A stretch of 8,773 nt of DNA. It comes from Chloroflexota bacterium (GTDB lineage Bacteria; Chloroflexota; Limnocylindria; Limnocylindrales; CSP1-4). Numbering within the stretch: the stretch's first letter is position 1; each line of letters begins with the position of its first letter. Shown here one piece after another: positions 1 through 5,044 of the stretch. The DNA lies in assembly GCA_027457005.1 (NCBI GenBank), contig DAIDTV010000050.1, positions 1 through 8,773 on the forward strand, written 5' to 3'. The notes under the pieces are model-generated. The model saw only the letters and a list, made by a program, of their open reading frames with translations, was not told the DNA's origin and made no database searches. The translations under genes and the position numbers were made by a program.

Positions 1-591
1 CCGCGCCCCGGCGGGGACGATCCCGGGCCGGCCGGGTGCCTTCCCGGGAGCGGTCTCATCGCTCGCCCCGGACGCGTCGAGCCGGTACGGCCGATCGGCG
101 TCAATCAGGCTCGAGTAGTAGCGGAACCCATGGCGCGCCAGCAGGGCCGGCGTCCGGTACGTGGTCTCCCACCACGGCGCGCGGTACCCCACCGGCCGCA
201 CCCCGGCGACCCGGTCGAGTGCCTCGAGCCCGCGGAGGAGGTACGCCTCCTCGTCCCCGGCGGTGGCCCGGAAGACCGGCTCGTGGCAGTAACCGTGGTG
301 CCCGATCTCGTGTCCGGCGTCGCGGATGGCACGGACGGCGTCCGGGAAGCGGTCCGCGGTGTGGCCCGGGACGAAGAAGGTGGCCCGCAGCCCGCGCCGC
401 TCCAGGATCCGCAGCAGCCGGGGCACGCCGGTCCGGGGCCCGTACGCCTGGTGGGTCATGACGCTCAGGCGCGAGGCGGCCTCCGGGGCGTCGGCGAGGA
501 TGGCGCTCTCCGCGTCGACGTCGAACGTGACGGCGGCCGCCGCACGGACGCCGTCGGGCCAGCGGAACGCCCGGGCGGAAGCCTCGGTCAC
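1..591 (-). CDS. Polysaccharide deacetylase family protein (CE4 / PgdA-PuuE-like), C-terminus cut by window edge
   Basis: The first 197 codons of a metal-dependent NodB-type (carbohydrate esterase 4) amide hydrolase are present; the gene continues beyond the left edge. The start is GTG at 591, inside a GTGA overlap with the stop of the upstream agmatinase gene, so the two are probably translationally coupled. Visible motifs: TFDVD at residues 22-26 (D24 and D26, catalytic/metal aspartates), ATFFVPG near 70-76, GHEIGHHGYCHE at 93-104 (H99 and H103, the HxxxH metal ligands), and RAPWW at 137-141 (motif 3). FDVD plus HHGYxH is the pattern of the Helicobacter PgdA / PuuE-like subgroup rather than of secreted chitin deacetylases. 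No signal peptide or membrane segment precedes the catalytic domain, so a cytoplasmic enzyme is likely. The substrate cannot be read from sequence; coupling to an agmatinase suggests a small amide or N-acetylated compound instead of cell wall, which is inference. Confidence 0.9.
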   Translation of the reverse strand, partial: MTEASARAFRWPDGVRAAAAVTFDVDAESAILADAPEAASRLSVMTHQAYGPRTGVPRLLRILERRGLRATFFVPGHTADRFPDAVRAIRDAGHEIGHHGYCHEPVFRATAGDEEAYLLRGLEALDRVAGVRPVGYRAPWWETTYRTPALLARHGFRYYSSLIDADRPYRLDASGASDETAPGKAPGRPGIVPAGAR

Positions 592-1538
592 GAACGGTCC
601 CGCCGCCGCAGCGCCACGAGCGAGAGCATCTCGTAGGCGAGGTTGGCGGCCAGGAAGGCGGTCTGCCCGGCCGGGTCGTAGGCCGGGATCACCTCCACCA
701 CGTCGAAGCCCACGAAGTCGATCCCCGTGAGCCGCCGCACGATCGCGAGCGCCTCGTGCGAGGAGAGCCCGCCCGGCTCGGGAGTCCCGGTACCGGGGGC
801 GAAGGCCGGGTCGACCACGTCGATGTCGAAGCTGATGAAGGCGGGCCGGTCGCCCACCCGGGCGCGGATCGCGCCGGCCACCTGCTCGGCGGTCATCGCG
901 AGCACCTGCTCGGTGGTCAGGTAGGCCAGGCCGAGCTCGTCGGTCAGGCTCGTCCAGTCGGCCGCCCCGTACAACGAGCCGCGCAGGCCCACCTCGATGG
1001 AGTGGGCGGTGTCCACGAGCCCTTCCTCGATGGCCCGCCGCATCCACGTGCCGTGGTTGTACCGCTCGTCGAAGTAGCTGTCCCAGGCGTCGGTGTGGGA
1101 GTCGAAGTCGATCACTGCCACCGGGCCGCGCGAGCGCGTGGCGCGCAGGTGGGGGAGCGTGCAGGCATGATCGCCGCCGATGAGCAGCGGCACCACCCCG
1201 GCCTCCACGATGGGCGCCACGTGGTGCTCGATGGCGGTGTAGCTGCGCTGGGTGTACCCCGGCACGATCGCCACGTCGCCCGCGTCCACGCAGGAGAGTA
1301 GCTCGAACGGGGCCACCTCGAGGTTCGGGTTGTAGGGGCGCAGCATCACCGACGCGGCGCGTACCGCGTTGGGTCCGAAACGGCCGCCCACCCGGTAGGT
1401 CACCCCGGTGTCGAACGGCACGCCGACCACCGCCAGGTCGACGTCCTCGAGCGTCTGCACGTACGGCAGGCGTGCGAACGTGGAGGGCCCGGTGAAGCGC
1501 GGCGACTCCATGGATGACGCCGGGACGTAGCGCGGCAC
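588..1538 (-). CDS. speB: Agmatinase / ureohydrolase family protein
   Basis: A 316-residue manganese ureohydrolase, the normal length for this family. Agmatinases hydrolyse agmatine to putrescine and urea; close relatives act on guanidinobutyrate or other guanidino acids. All metal-binding motifs are visible: GGDHA (H124), DFDSHTD (D146, H148, D150) and SFDIDVVDP (D238, D240). The second motif has Ser where FDAHxD is most common, a mild variation. The N-terminal SPRFTGPSTFARLPY and VGVPFDTGVTYRVGGRFGP stretches are typical. I chose GTG at 1538: it has a GAGG Shine-Dalgarno five bases upstream and gives PRYVPASSMESPRF, as in relatives; ATG at 1511 is the alternative. The frame stays open to 2090, but that extension overlaps plus-strand genes and does not look like protein. 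The stop overlaps the start of the deacetylase gene. The family call is firm; agmatine as the exact substrate is not. Confidence 0.93.
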   Translation of the reverse strand: MPRYVPASSMESPRFTGPSTFARLPYVQTLEDVDLAVVGVPFDTGVTYRVGGRFGPNAVRAASVMLRPYNPNLEVAPFELLSCVDAGDVAIVPGYTQRSYTAIEHHVAPIVEAGVVPLLIGGDHACTLPHLRATRSRGPVAVIDFDSHTDAWDSYFDERYNHGTWMRRAIEEGLVDTAHSIEVGLRGSLYGAADWTSLTDELGLAYLTTEQVLAMTAEQVAGAIRARVGDRPAFISFDIDVVDPAFAPGTGTPEPGGLSSHEALAIVRRLTGIDFVGFDVVEVIPAYDPAGQTAFLAANLAYEMLSLVALRRRDRS

Positions 1539-1621
1539 GGGAACCTCGCGATCGGGGGGTTGCCTGGCTCTGGAGCGCCCGCCGGCCCTTGCCCGAGCAG
1601 CGCCGGCCGGCTTGACGCGAC

Positions 1622-1649
1622 AGTCTACGAGTCCGCGGGCAGGGCGCAA
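1622..1649 (-). promoter_or_regulatory. Candidate primary-sigma promoter for the agmatinase-deacetylase operon
   Basis: On the minus strand TTGCGC (1644-1649) is followed after 16 bases by TAGACT (1622-1627). The -10 box fits the actinobacterial TAGRxT-type consensus well and the -35 is a partial match. Transcription would begin around 1614-1616, giving a leader of about 75 bases before the GTG at 1538. Confidence 0.45.
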
Positions 1650-1681
1650 GTGGTGACGTGTCGCAGGACCGACCCGAACGG

Positions 1682-1763
1682 CGCTACGCGATCCGTCGGA
1701 ACAGGGTACCGTGCACACATCGCCGTCTCGTGCGGTGAGGCTCGCGCGTGGCCGATCGCGCGC
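1682..1763 (+). promoter_or_regulatory. Twin promoter/leader element, copy A (upstream of the 1921 gene)
   Basis: This stretch aligns without gaps to 2504-2585 (constant offset of 822 bases) at roughly 70% identity, although neither copy lies in a recognisable gene. Shared blocks are CGCGAT (1687-1692), GTACCGTG (1706-1713), ATCGCCG (1719-1725), TGCGG (1731-1735), GCTC and CGCGTGG (1744-1750), and CGAT. TACCGT at 1707-1712 fits a -10 hexamer (TAnnnT) and would place the transcript start at about A1719. RNA starting there would begin with a hairpin: 1721-1726 pairs with 1732-1737 around a five-base loop. No clear TTGACA-like -35 box is present. The leader to the ATG at 1921 would be about 200 bases. 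The promoter role is inference; the similarity is seen directly. Confidence 0.55.
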
Positions 1764-1920
1764 AGGCCCCCGGCACGGAGCGCGACTGAGCACGAACATG
1801 AACGGGCGATACGGTGGACCCGGTCGGCGCGGTCGAAGAACGCGGCCGGCCCTCGAGGTCCGCGACCCGATCGGCGACCGGCGCACGGCCCACGGACGTC
1901 GAGCGAAGCGAGGGGATCGA
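1764..1920 (+). other. Leader region between twin element A and the 1921 gene
   Basis: No convincing gene is present. An in-frame ATG at 1798 could extend the 1921 gene by 41 residues, but it lacks a good Shine-Dalgarno and its translation is an Arg/Gly-rich string typical of GC-rich noncoding DNA. An AGGGG ribosome binding site at 1911-1915, five bases before ATG 1921, decides the start. Confidence 0.4.
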
Positions 1921-2178
1921 ATGTCGAAGTACTCGGTGCAGGTTCGCGAGCGGCGAGCCGCGGAGACGCAGCGGATGCGCGAGATCCAGGACGCGTGGAT
2001 GCGCAGCCTGTCTCCGGACGTGGCCGAGTCCTTCACGCAGTCGGTCAAGGCGGCGCGCGCCCGGGGCCCGGAGCCCCGGAAACCGGACATGGCGCCGGGG
2101 ACCGCCCCGAGGCCGCCGCGCCCGGGCCACGAGCCCCGACCGCCGAAGGAGCAGGCGCGACCGAGGGGGCGAAGCTGA
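1921..2178 (+). CDS. Small uncharacterised charged helical protein
   Basis: An 85-residue protein I do not recognise. ATG 1921 has a strong AGGGG Shine-Dalgarno at 1911-1915. Residues 1-50 look alpha-helical and highly charged (RERRAAETQRMREIQDAWM, then LSPDVAESFTQSVKAA). From residue 50 the chain becomes a Pro/Arg/Gly-rich, probably disordered tail. There are no membrane segments, cysteines or catalytic motifs. It is the first gene after twin element A, and one base separates its stop from the next ATG at 2180, so the pair is co-transcribed and probably coupled. The ERR...Q..AWM pattern (residues 10-27) recurs in the zinc-ribbon protein at 2643, the first gene after twin element B. Function unknown. 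Confidence 0.7.
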   Translation: MSKYSVQVRERRAAETQRMREIQDAWMRSLSPDVAESFTQSVKAARARGPEPRKPDMAPGTAPRPPRPGHEPRPPKEQARPRGRS

Positions 2179-2179
2179 C

Positions 2180-2494
2180 ATGCGGAAGCGCAAGCAGACC
2201 TACCCGCCCGCCCGCACCGCGACCAGCCAGCGCGCCGCGAACCGGGACGTCCCGTTCCAGCGGCCGACCGTCGTGTCGATCGACCTGGCGGCGCGGGCCG
2301 GGGGTGGGGACTTCGCCGTCGGTGACCGTGTGCGGATCAACGGGACCGGGCTGTATGCCGGCGAGACGGCGGTCGTGGAGGCGCTTGCCGGGACGGCCAT
2401 CCCGTCCGTGTTCGTGCGCACCGACGCCGGGGGCACGCGGCGCGTCCGCACCATCGACGTCGAGAAGCTGCCGGCCGGGGACGGCCCGGCCTGA
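2180..2494 (+). CDS. Small KOW/SH3-like domain protein, uncharacterised
   Basis: A 104-residue protein starting at ATG 2180, with a GAGGGGG Shine-Dalgarno at 2163-2169 and one base after the preceding stop. Residues 1-40 are basic and probably disordered (MRKRKQTYPPAR start). Residues 44-100 form a compact beta-rich segment: FAVGDRVRINGTGLYAGETA, then AVVEALAG, then VFVRTDAGGTRRVRTIDVEKLP. The pattern GDRVRI, GLYAGETAVVEAL and a closing beta strand resembles KOW or SH3-like barrels that bind RNA, DNA or ribosomal partners. This is a fold-level impression. The basic tail plus such a barrel would suit nucleic-acid binding. It ends the first short unit; a hairpin overlaps its stop codon. Confidence 0.72.
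   Translation: MRKRKQTYPPARTATSQRAANRDVPFQRPTVVSIDLAARAGGGDFAVGDRVRINGTGLYAGETAVVEALAGTAIPSVFVRTDAGGTRRVRTIDVEKLPAGDGPA
2473..2491 (+). terminator. Candidate hairpin terminator at the stop of the KOW-like gene
   Basis: GGCCGGG (2473-2479) and CCCGGCC (2485-2491) form a perfect 7-bp stem with a five-base loop, ending immediately before the TGA at 2492. There is no U tract, which is common in high-GC actinobacteria. It lies just upstream of twin element B, consistent with the end of one transcription unit and the start of another. Confidence 0.4.
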
Positions 2495-2503
2495 CGGACC
2501 ACC

Positions 2504-2585
2504 CGGTGCGCGATTGCCCGGGAGAGAGTACCGTGACGTCATCGCCGCCCCTTGCGGCGCTGCTCCCGCGTGGTCGATTGCTCTC
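2504..2585 (+). promoter_or_regulatory. Twin promoter/leader element, copy B (upstream of the 2643 gene)
   Basis: The partner of 1682-1763. TACCGT (2529-2534) is the proposed -10 box, placing the transcript start at about A2541. The hairpin CGCCGC / GCGGCG (2543-2548 with 2554-2559, loop 2549-2553) is perfect here. In copy A two pairs are replaced by G-U wobbles, so pairing is kept although the sequence changes. The blocks GCTC, CGCGTGG (2566-2572) and CGAT are shared. The leader to the GTG at 2643 is about 100 bases, half that of copy A. Confidence 0.55.
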
Positions 2586-2639
2586 ATGGAACGGACCGTG
2601 CGCCTGCCATCCGAACCAGGGCAGCCGCAAAGGGGTTGA
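2586..2639 (+). CDS. Possible 17-codon leader ORF before the zinc-ribbon gene
   Basis: ATG 2586 opens a 17-codon frame ending in TGA at 2637-2639, three bases before the GTG start at 2643. Its last codons span the AAAGGGG Shine-Dalgarno (2629-2635) of the next gene, so translating it could affect initiation at 2643. It has no strong ribosome binding site of its own and no recognisable product. It is reported as a possibility because of its position in the proposed leader. Confidence 0.2.
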   Translation: MERTVRLPSEPGQPQRG

Positions 2640-2642
2640 CGC

Positions 2643-2954
2643 GTGACCAGTGGGAACATGGGATCCGACCCTCGGCGTAGGGGGTCGGCCAGGGCCAAGC
2701 CCCTCGCCCGCCGTGAACCCGCGCACGATCTCGCGAAGAGCGCGGTAACGGAGCGACGCCGCGAGGACGTCACCCAGGCCCAGTACGGCGCCTGGATGGC
2801 CGAACGCCGCGAGTGCCCCGCCTGCAAGTCGTCGAACGTCGCGGTGGACGGCGAGCATTTCGGTGGCCTGTGGTGCCTGGACTGCCGTCACGAGTGGCAC
2901 GCGGCGAAGTTCCCCGGAGGGGACGACCCGGACTGGTGGAACCTCCGTGGCTGA
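2643..2954 (+). CDS. Small zinc-ribbon protein
   Basis: A 103-residue protein beginning at GTG 2643, with an AAAGGGG Shine-Dalgarno at 2629-2635. Residues 1-35 are basic and flexible; 36-56 form a charged helix (ERRREDVTQAQYGAWMAER). A zinc ribbon follows: CPAC at C58/C61 and CLDC at C78/C81, sixteen residues apart, with WCLDCRHEWH around the second knuckle. All four cysteines are present, so zinc binding is likely. It ends in an acidic/aromatic tail, DDPDWWNLRG. Such ribbons appear in nucleic-acid-binding and ribosome- or polymerase-associated proteins; the specific function is unknown. Its stop overlaps the next gene's GTG start by 8 bases. It is the first gene of the second unit, after twin element B, and shares an ERR...Q..AWM pattern with the 1921 protein. 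Confidence 0.8.
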   Translation: MTSGNMGSDPRRRGSARAKPLARREPAHDLAKSAVTERRREDVTQAQYGAWMAERRECPACKSSNVAVDGEHFGGLWCLDCRHEWHAAKFPGGDDPDWWNLRG

Positions 2955-3363
2955 CCGGTCGCGCACCCGCGACGCGGTCGACGGCGGCGCGTCCGCGCCC
3001 GGGGGCCAGGCAGATCCTGCCCGGCGCCGAGCCGCGCCGGGGGATCATGCCGATCCTGGCCGGGAACATGCCGATCCTGCCCAGGGACAGCCCGGTCCTG
3101 CCCGGGAACCGGCCCCGGCCACCCACCTTCGCCGTTACCGGCGACGCGAGGTGGCGCTCGCCGGGGGAGCAAGGCTGGTGCTGGTCGCCGACGGTAGCCT
3201 GACCCGGTTCGACGCCGAAGGGACCCCTGAGCACACCTGGGCGCCCGACGATCCCGAGTGGCCGCGGCTGGCGATCCGGTTCGGGTTGCGGTCCCAGCCC
3301 CGGACCGTCACCCCGGCCGGGCGCTTCGTCGAGGCCGCGAAGCTGACCAGGCCCGGCGGCTGA
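2947..3363 (+). CDS. Uncharacterised protein with N-terminal heptapeptide repeats
   Basis: A 138-residue protein I do not recognise. The GTG at 2947 overlaps the previous stop by eight bases; the frame is open further upstream, but that part overlies the zinc-ribbon gene. Residues about 22-55 are low-complexity with a degenerate seven-residue period: QADPARR, then HADPGRE, HADPAQG and QPGPARE. At DNA level this is a 21-bp tandem repeat at roughly 3040-3102. Residues 65-138 look folded: REVALAGGARLVLVADGSLT, an acidic TWAPDDPEWPRLAIRFGL segment and a basic end. Third positions are strongly G/C in this half, supporting this frame, and less so in the repeat tract. Five bases separate its stop from the regulator's ATG, so it is co-transcribed with the regulator. 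No membrane or catalytic motif is visible. Confidence 0.65.
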   Translation: MADRSRTRDAVDGGASAPGGQADPARRRAAPGDHADPGREHADPAQGQPGPAREPAPATHLRRYRRREVALAGGARLVLVADGSLTRFDAEGTPEHTWAPDDPEWPRLAIRFGLRSQPRTVTPAGRFVEAAKLTRPGG

Positions 3364-3368
3364 GATCG

Positions 3369-4124
3369 ATGCCTGCCACAGACCGGCGAGCCGGCCGGCA
3401 GCAGTCCGGCCAGCCGCAATCCGGCCAGCCCCAACCCGCGACCCGATCATCGGAAGGGACGCACGCCCCGGTTCCGGCCGCGCTGCGGATCCTGGTGGTG
3501 GACGACCACGAGGTGGTCCGGCAGGGCATCGTGTCGCTGCTCGAGCATCACGCCGGGTTCCAGGTCGTGGCGCAGGCCGCCTCGGCGGCCGAGGCGATCG
3601 CGCAGGCCAACCTCTACCGGCCCGACGTCATCGTGATGGACATCCGGCTCCCCGACGGCTCCGGCATCGAAGCCACCCGGGAGATCCGCGCGGAGCACCC
3701 CGAGATCCGCGTGGTCATGCTGACCAGCTACCCCGACGACGAAGCGATCTTCGCGTCGATCGTGGCCGGCGCGAGCGGTTATCTCCTGAAGCAGGTCCGC
3801 GGGCGCGACCTGGTCGCGGCGCTCGAGGCGGTCGGGCGCGGCGGCTCGCTCCTCGACCCCACCATCACCGAGCAGGTGCTCGACCGGGTCCGGCGCATCG
3901 CGTCGGGCACGTACCAGGACGAGCTGGCCGGGCTCACGAACCAGGAGCGCCGCATCCTGCTGCTGGTGGCCGAGGGCAAGACCAACAAGGAGATCGCGGC
4001 GGAGATCTTCCTCTCGGACAAGACCGTCAAGAACTACGTGAGCTCGATCCTCTCGAAGCTCAACCTGCAGCGCCGCGCGCAGGCCGCGGCCTTCGTGGCG
4101 AGGCACCGGCTGCCGGGCGGGTAA
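3369..4124 (+). CDS. NarL/FixJ-family response regulator, DevR/DosR-like
   Basis: A 251-residue two-component regulator. The receiver domain (about 39-155) has the acidic pair D45/D46, the phospho-acceptor D91 in VMDIRLPDGSG, the switch T119 in LTSYPDDEA and K141. The C-terminal LuxR helix-turn-helix (about 188-248) contains GLTNQERRILLLVAEGKTNK and KTVKNYVSSILSKL. TSY..DEA, AGASGY, GGSLLD and KTVKNYVS closely match mycobacterial DevR (DosR), the hypoxia/nitric oxide dormancy regulator, so a related redox or stress role is plausible. All phosphorylation residues are present, but no histidine kinase gene is in the window. The first ~38 residues are an unusual disordered extension with two QSGQP repeats (15-bp tandem repeat, 3402-3431). 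ATG 3369 has only a weak Shine-Dalgarno, but it follows the previous stop by five bases and coupling is likely. I saw no DosR-type box nearby. Confidence 0.92.
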   Translation: MPATDRRAGRQQSGQPQSGQPQPATRSSEGTHAPVPAALRILVVDDHEVVRQGIVSLLEHHAGFQVVAQAASAAEAIAQANLYRPDVIVMDIRLPDGSGIEATREIRAEHPEIRVVMLTSYPDDEAIFASIVAGASGYLLKQVRGRDLVAALEAVGRGGSLLDPTITEQVLDRVRRIASGTYQDELAGLTNQERRILLLVAEGKTNKEIAAEIFLSDKTVKNYVSSILSKLNLQRRAQAAAFVARHRLPGG

Positions 4125-4128
4125 CCCG

Positions 4129-4150
4129 CTGCCGGACGACGCGGCGGCAG
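4129..4150 (+). terminator. Candidate hairpin terminator after the response regulator
   Basis: CTGCCG (4129-4134) pairs perfectly with CGGCAG (4145-4150) around a 10-base loop, starting four bases after the TAA. It has no U tract. It would separate the regulator unit from the toxin-antitoxin genes. Confidence 0.4.
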
Positions 4151-4256
4151 TCCGACCCGGGCCGGCCCCGTCGCACGCGCTACGGCGCCAGGACCGCCGT
4201 CGTCACGATCGGCCGCAGGTCCGGCCAGTCGGACCCGGGAGGGAGTCGCCAGCCGA

Positions 4257-4274
4257 TGTGCTACCGTGTGCTAC
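4257..4274 (+). promoter_or_regulatory. Extended -10 promoter of vapBC with 10-bp direct repeat; predicted leaderless start
   Basis: TGTGCTAC occurs at 4257-4264 and again at 4267-4274, a 10-bp period that puts both copies on one face of the helix. TGCTACCGT (4259-4267) is an extended -10 box (TGn plus TACCGT). Transcription about seven bases downstream starts at A4275, the first base of the antitoxin ATG, so the mRNA should be leaderless. No -35 match is visible, as expected for an extended -10. The repeat is a candidate operator for autorepression by the VapB-VapC complex. The operator role is inference. Confidence 0.55.
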
Positions 4275-4574
4275 ATGAGTGGATCAGATCGACCGAGACG
4301 CGTCGGCGTGCGTGAGCTCCGGCAGAATCTGTCCGTCTACCTGCGTCGCGTCGAGGCTGGGGAGGTGGTTGAGGTCACCGAGCACGGGCGACCCGTGGCC
4401 CGGCTGACCGCCACCCCTGCCGAGCCCTTGTCGGTGCTCGATCGCCTCATCGCGGAAGGTCGTGCCACGCCCGGGACCGGCAATATCGCCGACCTCGGCC
4501 CGCCGCCGCCCTCTCCCCCCGGGCCTCCACTCAGCGAAGTCCTGCGACAGATGCGCGACGAGGAACCGTGGTGA
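4275..4574 (+). CDS. vapB: Type II antitoxin, Phd/YefM (VapB) family
   Basis: A 99-residue antitoxin. Residues 8-50 form the Phd/YefM DNA-binding fold with the hallmark sequence RRVGVRELRQNLSVYLRRVE, then AGEVVEVTEHGRPVARLTAT. The rest is the toxin-wrapping tail: LSVLDRLIAEGRATP, a proline-rich linker, and SEVLRQMRDEEPW, which should occupy the PIN-domain active site. It neutralises the downstream VapC and represses its own promoter in known systems. I chose ATG 4275 over GTG 4266 because the promoter geometry predicts a leaderless transcript beginning at 4275, and GTG 4266 lies within the -10 box. The stop overlaps the toxin start, so the pair is coupled. Confidence 0.9.
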   Translation: MSGSDRPRRVGVRELRQNLSVYLRRVEAGEVVEVTEHGRPVARLTATPAEPLSVLDRLIAEGRATPGTGNIADLGPPPPSPPGPPLSEVLRQMRDEEPW

Positions 4575-4987
4575 CGGTGTACCTGGATTCGTCGGCACTG
4601 GTGAAGCTCGTCGTGGCCGAGGCGGAATCCGGCCCGCTTCTCGACTTCCTTGCTGCCCGTCCCGTCCAGGCCACGAGCATCGTGGCGCTCACCGAGGTCA
4701 GGCGGGCCGTGATGCGCCGCCCGGTGGGCGATCCCGAGCGGGTGTCGCATGTGCTCGCCCGGGCCGCGGTCATCTCGCTCTCAGAGGACATTGCGGGGCG
4801 CGCAGGCCTGATTGGGGCACCCTGGTTGCGCAGCCTGGATGCCATTCACCTCGCGAGCGCGCTGGAGCTCGGGTCGGACCTGGAGGCGCTCGTGACCTAC
4901 GACGACCGACTGGTGAATGCCGCCCTGGCGCTGGGACTGCCGGCGGTCGCGCCGGGCGCGAACGCGCAGGCGTCGATCGAGCCCTGA
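4568..4987 (+). CDS. vapC: VapC-family PIN-domain ribonuclease toxin
   Basis: A 139-residue PIN-domain endoribonuclease, full length. Every acidic magnesium ligand is present: D7 in VYLDSSALVKL, E43 in ALTEVRRA, D91 in LRSLDAIHLASA and D112/D113 in VTYDDRL. VapC toxins cleave tRNA or rRNA and stop translation when not bound by the antitoxin; the target of this one cannot be read from sequence. GTG 4568 overlaps the vapB stop by seven bases (4568-4574); GTG 4571, the next codon, is an equally possible start. The pair therefore looks intact and functional, with no frameshift or missing residue. Confidence 0.92.
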   Translation: MVTVYLDSSALVKLVVAEAESGPLLDFLAARPVQATSIVALTEVRRAVMRRPVGDPERVSHVLARAAVISLSEDIAGRAGLIGAPWLRSLDAIHLASALELGSDLEALVTYDDRLVNAALALGLPAVAPGANAQASIEP

Positions 4988-5016
4988 ACGACTGCACACA
5001 CGCGCGTGCTCAGGGC
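4981..5016 (+). terminator. Candidate hairpin terminator between convergent vapC and flavodoxin genes
   Basis: GCCCTGA (4981-4987, including the vapC stop) pairs perfectly with TCAGGGC (5010-5016). Inside it GCAC (4994-4997) pairs with GTGC (5006-5009), leaving a six-base bulge on one side. It could serve either direction, since the flavodoxin gene ends at 5045 on the opposite strand. No U tract is present. Confidence 0.4.
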
Positions 5017-5044
5017 GCGCCGACGTGCGTGCGTCGCCAGCGCC

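Noticed and set aside
36..730. Plus-strand frames over the deacetylase gene
   Set aside because: They are antisense shadows; the minus strand carries clear CE4 motifs.
1613..1618. TTGACG as a plus-strand -35 box
   Set aside because: No -10-like hexamer at a suitable distance downstream.
1539..2090. N-terminal extension of the agmatinase frame to 2090
   Set aside because: The extension is Arg/Pro-rich, lies over the plus-strand leader and 1921 gene, and the family length and Shine-Dalgarno fit the GTG at 1538.
2243..2254. CGGGACGTCCCG palindrome as a DevR/DosR box
   Set aside because: The half-sites GGGAC/GTCCC abut directly, without the TWWA-containing centre of known DosR boxes, and the site is inside a coding region.
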